A DNA stretch of 64,000 bases from Enterobacter sp. Bisph1 (lineage in GTDB: Bacteria > Pseudomonadota > Gammaproteobacteria > Enterobacterales > Enterobacteriaceae). Location: positions 1-64,000 of the forward strand of contig NZ_JXAG01000051.1 of NCBI RefSeq assembly GCF_000814905.1, read 5' to 3'. The position numbers were made by a program, and so were the translations under genes. Under the pieces are notes generated by a model. It searched no databases, was not told the origin of the DNA, and saw only the letters and a program-made list of their open reading frames with translations. Positions 40,054 to 49,520 of the stretch are shown here, piece by piece (within the stretch, counting starts at the first letter, position 1; every line of letters starts with the position of its first letter).

Positions 40054-42470
40054 CTATTTTCCTCTGCTTCCACAACCTGGCAATTTATCTCATTAAGAAA
40101 CTGTACTTTCTTACTGGTATCTCTATTTTCTGGTAACGTGCACTCCATTGCTGGCAGCTCTTTTCGCGCTTTAACCGTCAATATTTTATTTGTCAGCCCA
40201 GAGTCGACGGTAGCAACCCCTTCGCTGTTAATAAACCCTTCGGCCAAATCGCTTTTTACCGTACGGTTAACCAGCACATTGCCACTTTCATCCAGCAGAA
40301 TGCCGACCAGCGTCATCGTCTGCCGCGCCTGCACTTTGATGTACTTCACGCTACCACGCTGCATTTGCATGCTGTCGCGCGGTGGGAATACCTGTAAACT
40401 CTCACCGCCGCTGGCGGTGAACTGCACGGTGTTCTTTTTCCACAGTTCTGCCGGCACAATATTACGTCCCGGCTTCAACCCTATTTCCGCCATCGGGCTG
40501 GAGGCAATCACATTAGCGTTTGGCGCATCCGTATCGATATCCACAATCAGGGCCGAATCCATGCCGCGCTGATTATTACCGTTCACCGAGGCCACTTTGC
40601 CGCCGCCGATGACCAGCGCCTGGCTCAGGTTGCCGCCGAGCGTTGAGGTATTTTCCCGTGAGCTGTGCTGTACAAAGCCGTCGGCACTGAGGTGCTGCGT
40701 ATCGAAGGAACCATTCCCGTTGACCACGGTGTTGTTCGGACTGAACGAGACGCCTGCCCCGAGGCTGCGAAGAGCGCTGTTGTCCGGCTGCCATTGATAG
40801 TTGAGGCTGGAGAATGCTTCATCCTGATTCATGCCCGTTTCGGCAGACACAATGTGGTTCGCCGACGGCGCAAGAGAGATGCTAAGGCCAAATGACGCGC
40901 CATAATCCCGCTGGTTACCGTTAAAACCCGGTCGGTCATAGAGACTCAAGCGGAAATTCGCATCCCTGCCCCACAGCGTCGCCATCGTGGTTGTCGAGAC
41001 GTCAACGCCTGCGCCGCGCCGCCATGCCGACTCCGTATACTGACCGTTTACGGTAAGAGAGGTGGACATCGGCAGACGTAATGACAGCGAGCCACCCCAG
41101 ACATCGCCACGCTGGCGGGTTGTGGTGATATGACCGTAGTTGTCCGTCATGGTTGAACGCCAGAACAGGCTGGCGGAGCCGCCGCCAGGGATAGTGCGGT
41201 AGTAGCGAATATCTGTATTCTGGTTAGACATATAATCCATGTCGCCCAGCGTATACTGCGCGAAAATCGCGTCCTTCGGCGACAGCGTCAGATCCATGCG
41301 TAACCTGGCGTGATGCGCTTTTTCCGTTGCTGCTGCGCTGATGCCGAGTACCGCGCGTGGATGCGCCAGCAGATCGACGCCGCCGCCGACGGCAAACGGA
41401 TTGTCCTCTTTTCGCCTTGCTGTGCCGGTGTCAAAGGTCCGGTGCTGCCCGCTCCAGAGGTTCATACGCCAGCGTCTGTCGGGGTTGTGCCAGCCCTGTG
41501 GCTTGTAAATCTGCGCCTGCTGCGTATCAACGGTCTGGCCGTTCTCAATAATTCTGATGGTGATATCGTAAATGCCACCCGGTAGCCGACGCGTATCAAG
41601 GGCCTGTACCCCTGCCTGCAACTGCTGGGTATAGATCATGCGACCATCGCGCCAGACTTCAGCAATCGACTGATTACGTCCGGTAATATAGACCGGCCAG
41701 GCGCTGACGGTGTCCCCATCGGCCAGCAGCGAATCGGAGGAGCCCCACATCGCTCCGATAACGGTATCAGAACCGAACCCCGTGGTCTGGACATTACTGG
41801 TATCGTTATCCGGGGTGAAAAAGCCCAGTCGAACGAAACTGCCCTGCAGCTCTTTTTGTGTGAACAGTTCGTAAAGGCCCGTATGGCTGTAATAACCATA
41901 ATCACTTTCGCTACCGGTTGACTGGAAGGCGACCTTCTGGCTCCAGCCAGCCATGGATGAGGTAAGAGAGGAGTTTAACCCCCAGCTGCGGTAGTCACCC
42001 GAGTGCGTAAATGAGGCGTCGTTAAACATAATCATACCGGCAGGGGCATTCTCCGGTAGCGGAATCCACCTTGTAGAGGTTCTGGACTTTTCATAATGTG
42101 CAGTGAAAAGTTTAAGTGTGGATTGATCGAGACTGTACTGCACTTCCATCAAACCAGACGGGCACTGCTGAGTACATTTACCCACCCCGATCCCCTGCGA
42201 TAATATGCCATTCCAGTAATCCCGTGCCTCGGCATCGGCATCCGGGGCATCATCCAGAATACGCAGCAGGCGAACGCTTCCGTCTTCATTAAGGGTGATG
42301 GCAGCATCAAACAAGCGGCTGTCATTGAGAAAGACCTGGACGATCATCTCGGCATCATAAAAATATTGCCTGAAATCTTCAGGAAGGCGGTGCATATTCG
42401 CCGCCAATGACATTTCTTTCCCCGATGCGATCAGAGGAAATAACATAAGAGTAAGCAGGCTTTTTTTCAT
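40050..42470 (-). CDS. Alpha-fimbrial outer-membrane usher (CfaC/TcfC-like)
   Basis: An 806-residue usher starting MKKSLLTLMLFPLIASGKEM (42470); a Met at 42485 only adds five residues. After the signal peptide come an N-terminal domain (LPEDFRQYFYDAEMIVQVFL), a 24-strand barrel region (FVRLGFFTPDNDTSNVQTTG, YVTGRNQSIAEVWRDGRMIY, RRLPGGIYDITIRI) and C-terminal domains with paired Cys. These match the alpha-clade ushers of CFA/I, Tcf and cable pili rather than the FimD group. It receives chaperone-subunit complexes and extrudes the fibre. Confidence 0.92.
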   Translation of the reverse strand: MKKSLLTLMLFPLIASGKEMSLAANMHRLPEDFRQYFYDAEMIVQVFLNDSRLFDAAITLNEDGSVRLLRILDDAPDADAEARDYWNGILSQGIGVGKCTQQCPSGLMEVQYSLDQSTLKLFTAHYEKSRTSTRWIPLPENAPAGMIMFNDASFTHSGDYRSWGLNSSLTSSMAGWSQKVAFQSTGSESDYGYYSHTGLYELFTQKELQGSFVRLGFFTPDNDTSNVQTTGFGSDTVIGAMWGSSDSLLADGDTVSAWPVYITGRNQSIAEVWRDGRMIYTQQLQAGVQALDTRRLPGGIYDITIRIIENGQTVDTQQAQIYKPQGWHNPDRRWRMNLWSGQHRTFDTGTARRKEDNPFAVGGGVDLLAHPRAVLGISAAATEKAHHARLRMDLTLSPKDAIFAQYTLGDMDYMSNQNTDIRYYRTIPGGGSASLFWRSTMTDNYGHITTTRQRGDVWGGSLSLRLPMSTSLTVNGQYTESAWRRGAGVDVSTTTMATLWGRDANFRLSLYDRPGFNGNQRDYGASFGLSISLAPSANHIVSAETGMNQDEAFSSLNYQWQPDNSALRSLGAGVSFSPNNTVVNGNGSFDTQHLSADGFVQHSSRENTSTLGGNLSQALVIGGGKVASVNGNNQRGMDSALIVDIDTDAPNANVIASSPMAEIGLKPGRNIVPAELWKKNTVQFTASGGESLQVFPPRDSMQMQRGSVKYIKVQARQTMTLVGILLDESGNVLVNRTVKSDLAEGFINSEGVATVDSGLTNKILTVKARKELPAMECTLPENRDTSKKVQFLNEINCQVVEAEENR

Positions 42471-42541
42471 AGTAAAAGCCACCACGGTTACGTAGTGGCC
42501 TCCCTTAATAATGAATCGTTAAGATAGAGAGATATTAAGGA

Positions 42542-43072
42542 TTAAGGGGCTACTGCAGGTTCGAAAATAATACCCACGCTACCGGTGAAATCGCCGTTTA
42601 CGGTCAATGGCTGATCGTTATCCTGAGCGATAATAAGTGAGGTTCGACCGCCGATTTTCGCGTCTGCATCACTCACAACGCTTATCGCCGTTTTGCTTAG
42701 CGCCACGTTGTTAAATTTCACTGACAGAGGAATAACATCGGGCCCGTTGGATAATTGCGGCTTGCCTGCAGAGTTGAGGTTACCGCTCAGCGTCGCCTGA
42801 ATACCACCGGAAGTATTTTTAAACTGAAACTGTTTATCAAATACCTTGAGCTTACTGGTGGAAATATCATACCCCATATCCTGCTCCTGGTTAATCCAGC
42901 CTGAGTCGACAGGAATAACGTGAAAATCATCAGAAGGCACCGACGCTTTCAGCTGAATGGTATAACTTTCGATAGTATTCGCTGCTGCATGGGCTACCGC
43001 GCCGCCGAATGTTGTAGTGATAAACAGTGCTGCGACCATAGTTTTTTTCATGGCAGAAAAATTTGCGTTCAT
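42542..43072 (-). CDS. Alpha-fimbrial major pilin
   Basis: A 176-residue secreted subunit. The signal peptide ends at AHA near residue 30; the mature chain begins ANTIESYTIQLKASVPSDDF, typical of the CFA/I (CS1) pilin N-terminal donor strand. No cysteine is present, as expected for this clade. AAGGAA precedes ATG 43072; a start at 43051 would shorten the signal peptide. It lies between the chaperone and usher genes, the normal place for the major subunit. Confidence 0.88.
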   Translation of the reverse strand: MNANFSAMKKTMVAALFITTTFGGAVAHAAANTIESYTIQLKASVPSDDFHVIPVDSGWINQEQDMGYDISTSKLKVFDKQFQFKNTSGGIQATLSGNLNSAGKPQLSNGPDVIPLSVKFNNVALSKTAISVVSDADAKIGGRTSLIIAQDNDQPLTVNGDFTGSVGIIFEPAVAP

Positions 43073-43144
43073 TATTAGTTATTCCTTGAGTGTGTTAAGT
43101 CCATCATTAATTAAGTGCTATCACCCTTAATTAATTTTCGGATA

Positions 43145-43903
43145 TTAATAATTTAATACCCTTTTATTGTTTCCCTCGATAAGAGTGAAACTAATCTTAT
43201 TGCCCGCGTTTCTTTTAACGACGTGGGTGCGGCCGGGAAGAATAATCTCACGCGTGGCGATACTACAATCCGTTCTCACCCCTTTACACTGGCGCAGGTC
43301 ATCCAGCGCTATCGTGGCGTTTCCATCGTTGCTGATGGTAACGGCTTCGGCGGCTTTATCATTGATGACGGTTTTAAATGTCGGATTGTCGGGCTGTACG
43401 ATAACTATCGTGCCATAACCCGTAAGTACGTTTAGCCCGGCGTGCAGTGTCTCCTTCCGGTACTGACTGATGGCTTCTTTATCCAGACCAAAACTGTCAT
43501 CGGCTTCCGGTAACACAGGGGCAAATCTAACGCGGAAATACCTTTCGCGTTCGCGTTCGCCCGGCCAAAAAACGCGTACGACTGAAAATCCTGCCGGTGA
43601 AATAATAAGCCGCTGCGGCGTTACCAGTAGTCTGTTGCGTTCAAGCTTGCTCCCGGATAATTCCTTTTGCGGAACTTCTTCTTGCTGTTTATTTTTAGAA
43701 GGATCAATTTCCAGAATCTCAACGCGGACAAAAGCGGTTGAGTCGCCCGTATTATGAATACGTTTGGATATACTTTGTGATCCAGGTAAAATTATATCAT
43801 ACATGCTGCTAATACCAATTAGTGGCGCAGACGATACGGCAAAGGAAACGGTGGTAGCAATAATAAAGCTACTGATAACCGTTAATTTATTAATTAAGTG
43901 CAT
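43145..43903 (-). CDS. Alpha-fimbrial periplasmic chaperone
   Basis: A 252-residue chaperone with a signal peptide ending near residue 26. The PapD-like first domain has SMYDIILPGSQSISKRIHN and the strand LLVTPQRLIISPAGFSVVRV, with the basic anchor residues; the second domain ends VVKRNAGNKISFTLIEGNNK. It resembles CfaA/TcfA chaperones. It is the first gene of the operon (chaperone, pilin, usher, tip), the standard order of alpha fimbriae. Confidence 0.9.
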   Translation of the reverse strand: MHLINKLTVISSFIIATTVSFAVSSAPLIGISSMYDIILPGSQSISKRIHNTGDSTAFVRVEILEIDPSKNKQQEEVPQKELSGSKLERNRLLVTPQRLIISPAGFSVVRVFWPGERERERYFRVRFAPVLPEADDSFGLDKEAISQYRKETLHAGLNVLTGYGTIVIVQPDNPTFKTVINDKAAEAVTISNDGNATIALDDLRQCKGVRTDCSIATREIILPGRTHVVKRNAGNKISFTLIEGNNKRVLNY

Positions 43904-44472
43904 AACCTAACCTAAACACCTGAGCTTTATTTGGATGGTCGCTACTATAATGGGCATGCCGGATAAAAAAACAAAAACATGAGCTGAAATATCTTATAAA
44001 TGTGTGTTTATCTATCTGAAATATCTTAAAAAGCAGCGTGCATGCAGAGAAAAATCTTACTTTTCTTCGATGTCTCCTCTGTTGTCAATAATATGGTGGC
44101 GTGAGAATTCTATTTAACCTTTTGTTATGGTGGCCTTTTAAAAAAAATAGTGCGTAACGTACGGATGATTCCAGCCGCAATAGTTGGCAACCGATATTCA
44201 CTGACTGTTTATTGCTAATGTTAGGCTTTTAAGTAAGCTTCTATTGTAATAAGTTTGGTTTTTTAAAAGGCAGTGTATTAAATATCATACTGGATGGTAG
44301 CATCTTCACTTAATCACTGACTGGCGGTCTCCTTTAGTAGTGGATCGTCATCGTGATCCCCTTTCATCATCGAAGCCATAAACACTTTCGCCTGTCTGGA
44401 GGTAATAAAACCCTGCTCAACCGAAGCCTGCCTGCTAAGATGATTAACCTGCATGACAAAAGGAGATTAGGG
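43904..44472. promoter_or_regulatory. Divergent region, fimbrial operon / acetyltransferase
   Basis: 569 bases of AT-rich DNA without a convincing gene; a frame that reaches back to 44353 lacks a ribosome site. It must contain the fimbrial promoter and the promoter of the GNAT gene. No invertible-element repeats are visible, so no sign of fim-like phase inversion. Confidence 0.5.
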
Positions 44473-44892
44473 ATGAAAGTCATAGTGACTCGGGAAATAT
44501 CTGAACAGGATCAGCATGAACTACTGACCGGTTTGCGTAGCTACAACAGCCAGTTTATCGATCTCAGCATTATTAAACCGCTCGCCGTTTTTTATCGTGA
44601 TGCACAGGATGTACTACAAGGAGGATTGATAGGACGTCAGGAGGGGGAATGGTTCAATATCCAGTTTTTATGGGTGCATGAAGCGCGGCGCGGCAGCGGG
44701 CTGGGAAGTGACATAATGCAGCGCGCGGCGACAGAAGCAAAAGCCATCGGCTGTAAACACGCGCTGGTGGATACCGCAAGCTTTCAGGCGCTGCCGTTCT
44801 ACCAAAAACTGGGCTTTCAACTGCAAATGACGTTGCCGGACCATCCGCTGCCCGGTATGCAACGCTATTTTTTAACCAAATCTCCGCTTTAA
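44473..44892 (+). CDS. GNAT-family N-acetyltransferase
   Basis: A 139-residue GNAT enzyme starting MKVIVTREISEQDQHELLTG at 44473 after AGGAGATTAGGG; the in-frame start at 44353 is unlikely. Acetyl-CoA site: FLWVHEARRGSGLGSDIMQR (the R/QxxGxG/A loop), then ALVDTASFQALPFYQKLGFQ. Its acceptor is unknown. It stands alone, convergent with the diguanylate cyclase gene. Confidence 0.88.
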   Translation: MKVIVTREISEQDQHELLTGLRSYNSQFIDLSIIKPLAVFYRDAQDVLQGGLIGRQEGEWFNIQFLWVHEARRGSGLGSDIMQRAATEAKAIGCKHALVDTASFQALPFYQKLGFQLQMTLPDHPLPGMQRYFLTKSPL

Positions 44893-44893
44893 A

Positions 44894-46468
44894 TTATTGC
44901 CGTTGCCGCAATAGTTCTTCTGTGGCGGCAACGGCACGATCGCGCCCGGCTATTTTGGCCTGGTAAAGCGCCTTATCTGCCCCCTCTTTCAGCCGAATCG
45001 TGTCATCGAAATCCGCATCGGCCACCAGGCTGTAGCAACCGGCGCTGATGGTGACGACACTATTTTCAGCGCTGGTTTTAGTATGGGGGATTTTGGCGTT
45101 ACGCACCGCTGCTACCGCCTGACGGGCGACAAACAGCGCACCTTCCGGGCCGGTGGCGGGCAGGATGATGGCGAACTCTTCCCCGCCGTAACGCGCAATC
45201 AGATCGTTACCACGCACTTTTAGTTTCGCAATAATTTCGCCCACCATCCGCAGGCAGTTATCCCCGGCAACGTGTCCGTAATAATCGTTATAGCGTTTGA
45301 AATAATCAATATCGATCATAATCAGCGCCACCGGTTTTTGCGTCAGCGCGGAGGCTTTCAGGCTTTTCGCCAGATAAAGATCGAACTGGCGGCGGTTGGC
45401 AAGGCCGGTCAGACCGTCGGCCAGCGCCATCGATTGTAAGGTGTGATTGATGCTGGTGAGTTCATCCCGCAGCACGGCCAGCTCCGTTTGATTACGCACA
45501 TTGAGTCTGACCTGACGGAAAATAATGCCGCCCATCAGCAGCGTCCCCAGCAGCAGCATCCCATTGAGCACTAAATCCGGCAGGCTCTCTTTTAACCAGC
45601 TTTTCCACAGCGCCGGTTTGGCGTAGCCCGCCGCCACCACCAGCGGATAGCGCTCCAGACGGGAAAAACCATAAATGCGCTCAATATTATCCAGGGCAGA
45701 AATCCAGGTGCCGTTTCCACGATCTTTTTTCGCCAGTTCACGGGTAAATAACGGACTGGCGGAAAGATTGCGATTGACGACATCATCCCCGTAAGGTCGC
45801 ACAAAAACCGTAGTGCCGTCGGTATTGAGCAACGCCAGTATGTCATGGTCTTGCATCTCAAAATAGTTATAGAAATGGCGAAAATAGTCGACTTTTACCG
45901 TTGCCAGCAGCACCCCTGCAAAGCCGTTTGAGCTGTCGCTGATACGCAATGAAACCGGAATAACCAGATCGCCGCTGGAACGGCTACGGATAACATGGCC
46001 GATATGAATAGTGTCGTGGCTGTTACGCTGGTGATAGCGAAAATATTCACGATCGCTGTTGTTAGCGTTAAGCAGCACTGAGCCAAACGAGGTGGCTTTC
46101 ATGTTTCCAGCGGTGTCGTAAATCAACAAACCGTGCAGCTGCGGCAGGCGCTCTTTTAGCTCAGTCAGATAGCTGTTGAACTGTTTAACATCAATCCCGT
46201 CGATACTTTCCGCGGGCAGATTACGGCGAATGTCCCGTAATATCACTTCCGTTTGTAAAAAGGTATCTTCCGCCTGACGCGCCTGGGCTACGGAAAGGTT
46301 GATGGCATTGCGTTCGGTATCTTCCACTTGCCGATCCCACGCGCGCGTAAGCGTCCAGACGCTGGTGGCCGCGCCCGCTAACAGCAGGCCGACCATAAAC
46401 AGTGTCAGACTGCGTCCAAGAGAGGAATGGAGCGCCAGCGCTCGCGCAATACGTCTTTTAAATTTCAT
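44894..46468 (-). CDS. Diguanylate cyclase with Cache-type sensor domain
   Basis: A membrane protein of 524 residues starting MKFKRRIARALALHSSLG (46468), after GAGGGA; a GTG/ATG extension to 46492 is possible. Two transmembrane helices flank a periplasmic dCache-like sensor (DTFLQTEVILRDIRRNLP, NSDREYFRYHQRN, RIYGFSRLERYPLVVAAGYA). The C-terminal GGDEF domain has the active-site motif RYGGEEFAIILP and the inhibitory I-site RGND five residues before it, so it should make c-di-GMP with product inhibition. A BLUF-EAL phosphodiesterase lies immediately upstream on the same strand. Confidence 0.93.
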   Translation of the reverse strand: MKFKRRIARALALHSSLGRSLTLFMVGLLLAGAATSVWTLTRAWDRQVEDTERNAINLSVAQARQAEDTFLQTEVILRDIRRNLPAESIDGIDVKQFNSYLTELKERLPQLHGLLIYDTAGNMKATSFGSVLLNANNSDREYFRYHQRNSHDTIHIGHVIRSRSSGDLVIPVSLRISDSSNGFAGVLLATVKVDYFRHFYNYFEMQDHDILALLNTDGTTVFVRPYGDDVVNRNLSASPLFTRELAKKDRGNGTWISALDNIERIYGFSRLERYPLVVAAGYAKPALWKSWLKESLPDLVLNGMLLLGTLLMGGIIFRQVRLNVRNQTELAVLRDELTSINHTLQSMALADGLTGLANRRQFDLYLAKSLKASALTQKPVALIMIDIDYFKRYNDYYGHVAGDNCLRMVGEIIAKLKVRGNDLIARYGGEEFAIILPATGPEGALFVARQAVAAVRNAKIPHTKTSAENSVVTISAGCYSLVADADFDDTIRLKEGADKALYQAKIAGRDRAVAATEELLRQRQ

Positions 46469-46606
46469 CATTCCCTCAGAAGACACAACCACTACCGTTC
46501 AGTTAAGCATAGAAGCTCGCTGATTTATAAGCCAAAGAGTACCTGGCGCAGGCATGCAAACCTCTTTCAGCAGAGAGAACGCCACCCCTTCTATTAATAC
46601 GGCGGG

Positions 46607-47827
46607 CTAATCCTTGCGGGTGAGCCGCTGCGGCCAGTTAATCGCCGACACGCCATTGAGCATCGGGCGGGCAAATAAAAAGCCCTGGAAGCGCTGAATG
46701 CCAACCGCTTCCAGCCAGCACCACTCTTCTATCTTTTCCACCCCTTCGGCAACAACGGTAATTTGCAGTTCAGCGCAGCAATCGATAATTGCCTTCACAA
46801 TCGCCTGTTTCGGCCCGTGCAAATGAATATCGGTAACGATGGTGCGATCGATTTTCAGCTTATCCGGCTGGAATTTTGCCAATAGCGATAACCCGGCGAA
46901 GCCGGAACCAAAATCGTCAATCGCCAGCGCAATCCCGGCGGCGCGCAGCTGGCGGATGGCCCAGGTAAACTCTTCATAACCGGAAATGACCTCATCTTCG
47001 GTTACTTCGACGATGATTTGCCCCGGATTAAGCTGGTTACGCGTGATGTGATTGAGCAGGATCTCTACCGCACCGGGGATTTTAACCAGCGACATCGGTA
47101 ACAGGTTAATAGCAACTTTGTGGTTGCCGATGCCTAAGCGACGGGCCATCGCCAGCGCCCAGCCTTTTGAGGCCAGATCCGCTTCGTGAAGCTTATTTGG
47201 CGCGATAGTGGAGAAATACTCCTGCGGGCTGCCGCCGTTTGGCCCACGGATCAGCGCTTCGAGCGACGAAATATTGCCGCGCAGCGGTTCAATAATCGGC
47301 TGGAAAGCAAATTGACAGGGCTGCTCAGCAAAGAGTGGCGCCTCACTGGCGAAGGGTGACGTTTTTATGGTGAACTGCCACTGCTCGGGCGACGTATTGC
47401 GTACCCCACCGTTGCCGTTGGGCGAAGCGATAAAATTACGAATGAATTTGTAGACCCGATCGTTACTGGCAAGCTTATATTTCAGCGTGCCAAACCTGAG
47501 TATTTTACGTAACACGAGGGACGGCTGCATGACCCGGAGGTCAAACAGCACCATGCCCATGTCGACGAAGCGGCGGCACGGCGCAAAATCACGCAGCAGT
47601 TCCACCACGTTACCGTGACGGGTGTCCTGGCTGATGCGCGCATACGCCGCATTGACTGACGCCAGCGACCCTTCAAGAACCTGTAAAAAATACTCGCCGT
47701 CGAACAGTAGAATTCCCGTCACCTGCACTTGCGCGTTACGCAGACTGGCTTGCTGGACAAGGTCCGCAAGCTGCGATGGATCTAATGTTTGATTCAGTCG
47801 GCTACGGTAAATCAACGTCGCTAACAC
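46607..47827 (-). CDS. Blue-light-regulated c-di-GMP phosphodiesterase (BLUF-EAL, BlrP1-like)
   Basis: A 406-residue protein. The N-terminal BLUF domain has the flavin-site residues Tyr7 (LIYRS), Asn31 and Gln49 (VTGILLFDGEYFLQV). The EAL domain has an intact EAL (SLEALIRG), NLLPMSL, EVTEDEVI, AIDDFGSGF and KIDRTIV. E. coli BluF, as I recall it, has lost catalytic residues (for example AIDHFGAGF), whereas Klebsiella BlrP1 keeps them; this protein is of the active type. It should hydrolyse c-di-GMP under blue light. No BluR-like repressor is adjacent; a diguanylate cyclase is 138 bases downstream on the same strand. Confidence 0.94.
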   Translation of the reverse strand: MLATLIYRSRLNQTLDPSQLADLVQQASLRNAQVQVTGILLFDGEYFLQVLEGSLASVNAAYARISQDTRHGNVVELLRDFAPCRRFVDMGMVLFDLRVMQPSLVLRKILRFGTLKYKLASNDRVYKFIRNFIASPNGNGGVRNTSPEQWQFTIKTSPFASEAPLFAEQPCQFAFQPIIEPLRGNISSLEALIRGPNGGSPQEYFSTIAPNKLHEADLASKGWALAMARRLGIGNHKVAINLLPMSLVKIPGAVEILLNHITRNQLNPGQIIVEVTEDEVISGYEEFTWAIRQLRAAGIALAIDDFGSGFAGLSLLAKFQPDKLKIDRTIVTDIHLHGPKQAIVKAIIDCCAELQITVVAEGVEKIEEWCWLEAVGIQRFQGFLFARPMLNGVSAINWPQRLTRKD

Positions 47828-47921
47828 GAAATGCTACCCTCAGAATGCCCGAATAAGATGATGCCATTCTGAAGTCTATCAGCGAGGTCTAATTCCCGTC
47901 GGTCAAATAAAGGCCATTCTG

Positions 47922-48575
47922 TTAGCGTTCTCGCTGGCTTAAGATGGTCAAACGCGCGCGATAGCCGTGGCGAATATGCTCGCAGGCAATATTTTGCGCT
48001 GCGGCGCTGTCACGTCGCGCCAGCGCGTCGACGATTGCCTGATGTTCACGTTTGGCCTCTTCGGTACGCTCTTTAAGTTCATAGGTGGTACTGCGCAATA
48101 GCGACAGGTGGATACGCAAATTGTCGAGCATTTCATTGAGATAGGGGTTATGTGTGGCGCGGTAAATCTGACGGTGAAACATGCGGTTATGATCGTGCAG
48201 GGCTTTACTGTCGGTAAGTGAAGCTTCAGCGTTCACCATCTCCTGTAACAACGCAATTTCGGCATCGGAAGCCGCGTTGACCGCCAGTTGCATCGCCAGC
48301 CGCTCCAGCCCTTCACGCACATCGAACAACTGTCGCAAGCGTTCATAACTGATATGCGCGATGATAAGCCCACGCTGCGGCCCCGGCTCGGCGAGTCCCA
48401 GGGTTTCCAGACGATGAAGTGCTTCACGGATGGGTGTACGGCTCAGGCCGAACTGCTCCGCGAGCCGGGTCTCCTGTAAACGCTCCCCCGGCTGCAGTTC
48501 CCCCGCTTCAATGGCGGAAAGCAGAATTTCAAATGGCGTTAAGCCTACGTCGCGACCCGTCGTTTTCACGTTCAT
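47922..48575 (-). CDS. GntR-family regulator (FCD type)
   Basis: A 217-residue regulator starting MNVKTTGRDVGLTPFEILLS (48575) right after AAGGAG; because the spacing is tight, GTG 48569 may be used instead. The winged helix reads LQETRLAEQFGLSRTPIREA; the FCD domain has the metal-ligand pattern (FDVREGLE, HDHNRMFHRQIYRATHN, REHQAIVDAL). FCD regulators sense small acids or amino acids. It is divergent from the MmgE/PrpD and transport genes, which it probably controls; a candidate operator is at 48736. Confidence 0.92.
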   Translation of the reverse strand: MNVKTTGRDVGLTPFEILLSAIEAGELQPGERLQETRLAEQFGLSRTPIREALHRLETLGLAEPGPQRGLIIAHISYERLRQLFDVREGLERLAMQLAVNAASDAEIALLQEMVNAEASLTDSKALHDHNRMFHRQIYRATHNPYLNEMLDNLRIHLSLLRSTTYELKERTEEAKREHQAIVDALARRDSAAAQNIACEHIRHGYRARLTILSQRER

Positions 48576-48735
48576 CTCCTTTTGTCTGTTCGATATTGGC
48601 TTTGCAAAGTCTGCACCCTGCCGTCGCACATCTTGCCACAGGAAAGCGGACGTTTTGGCAATTTTTATTATGAGCTTATTTAAAAAACATCTTTTGACGT
48701 TGGTGAATTCGCTGCTATGGTTAAGTGGAAATTCA

Positions 48736-48745
48736 TTGTATACAA
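48736..48745. promoter_or_regulatory. Candidate GntR/FCD operator
   Basis: TTGTATACAA is a perfect palindrome of the type bound by FCD-family GntR proteins (core GTATAC). It lies 160 bases upstream of the GntR gene in the divergent region, suitable for autoregulation. No such site is visible directly before mmgE or aapJ. Apart from this and the gene remnants at 48863-49016, nothing else stands out between 48576 and 49010. Confidence 0.5.
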
Positions 48746-48862
48746 ATGAATTCAATGAGAGACAAAAGCAATAACAATTGTTTTATTTTGTAAGCCAACA
48801 CCGTTTTTACAAGCCAATACCAGGGAAACTTGTCTTAAAGTTCGTCATGAAGCAAACGCGCC

Positions 48863-49016
48863 TTAATTGATTACCCTGGCGTGGCGCTCGGCGCGGTTAA
48901 TGACGATGCGGTTATCGCCGTCCGCCAGATGGCTAAAAAATGGCGCGCCGCCGGTGATGTACATATGCGACGAGATCTCACCGCTGGATTTCACCGAAAG
49001 CTGAGAGTTGCTGACC
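48863..49016 (-). pseudogene. C-terminal scrap of an unidentified gene
   Basis: On the minus strand about 51 codons are open and end at a TAA (48863-48865): SNSQLSVKSSGEISSHMYIT, GGAPFFSHLADGDNRIVINR, AERHARVIN. The reading looks protein-like but is closed by a stop at its upstream end near 49020, where a truncated MmgE/PrpD gene begins on the other strand. I do not recognise the family. It appears to be one side of a deletion junction. Confidence 0.4.
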
Positions 49017-49493
49017 AATGGCTACAAGCTGTATGCCAGCTGTCGCGGCACCCACGCCTTCATCGAAACCGCGCGCAAACTCTATCCGCGTATCCCGCTG
49101 GCAAGTAAATTTAGTATCCCGCACTGTATTACCCTCGCGTTGTGCGGCTATGCCCTGACGGACAAGGATTTTACTCAGGCAACCATTGACGACCCGGCTG
49201 CGCGCGCCCTGCTGCCGCTGCTGGAGATTGAACCTGTTGACGGCCAGTACGCCAGCGCCGCCCTTATCGACGTTTGGCTTAGCGACGGCAGCGTGTTGCA
49301 TGCCCATACCGATGTCTATCGCGGGCACGCGCAAAATCCCCTGAGCGACGATGAACTGCGTACTAAATTCGATGTCCTCACCGCCCCTATTATTGGCGCA
49401 CAGCGCAGCGCTGAACTGTATGATGCGGCGGTCAATTTCGAGCGTCCGGGTAATCTGGCGCGCATTACCGGCTTACTGGCCGGCGAGAACTGA
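49011..49493 (+). pseudogene. MmgE/PrpD-family gene, 5'-truncated
   Basis: The frame opens abruptly at LTNGYKLYASCRGTHAFIET and runs to the stop at 49493, covering only the last 160 or so residues of a MmgE/PrpD protein, which are normally about 450 residues. NGYKLY-CRGTHA is the family motif of the C-terminal domain. The N-terminal two thirds are missing and there is no ribosome site. The next gene is an intact family member from a different subgroup. Confidence 0.85.
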
Positions 49494-49520
49494 TTCTTTT
49501 TTAATACAGGAAATTTGTAG

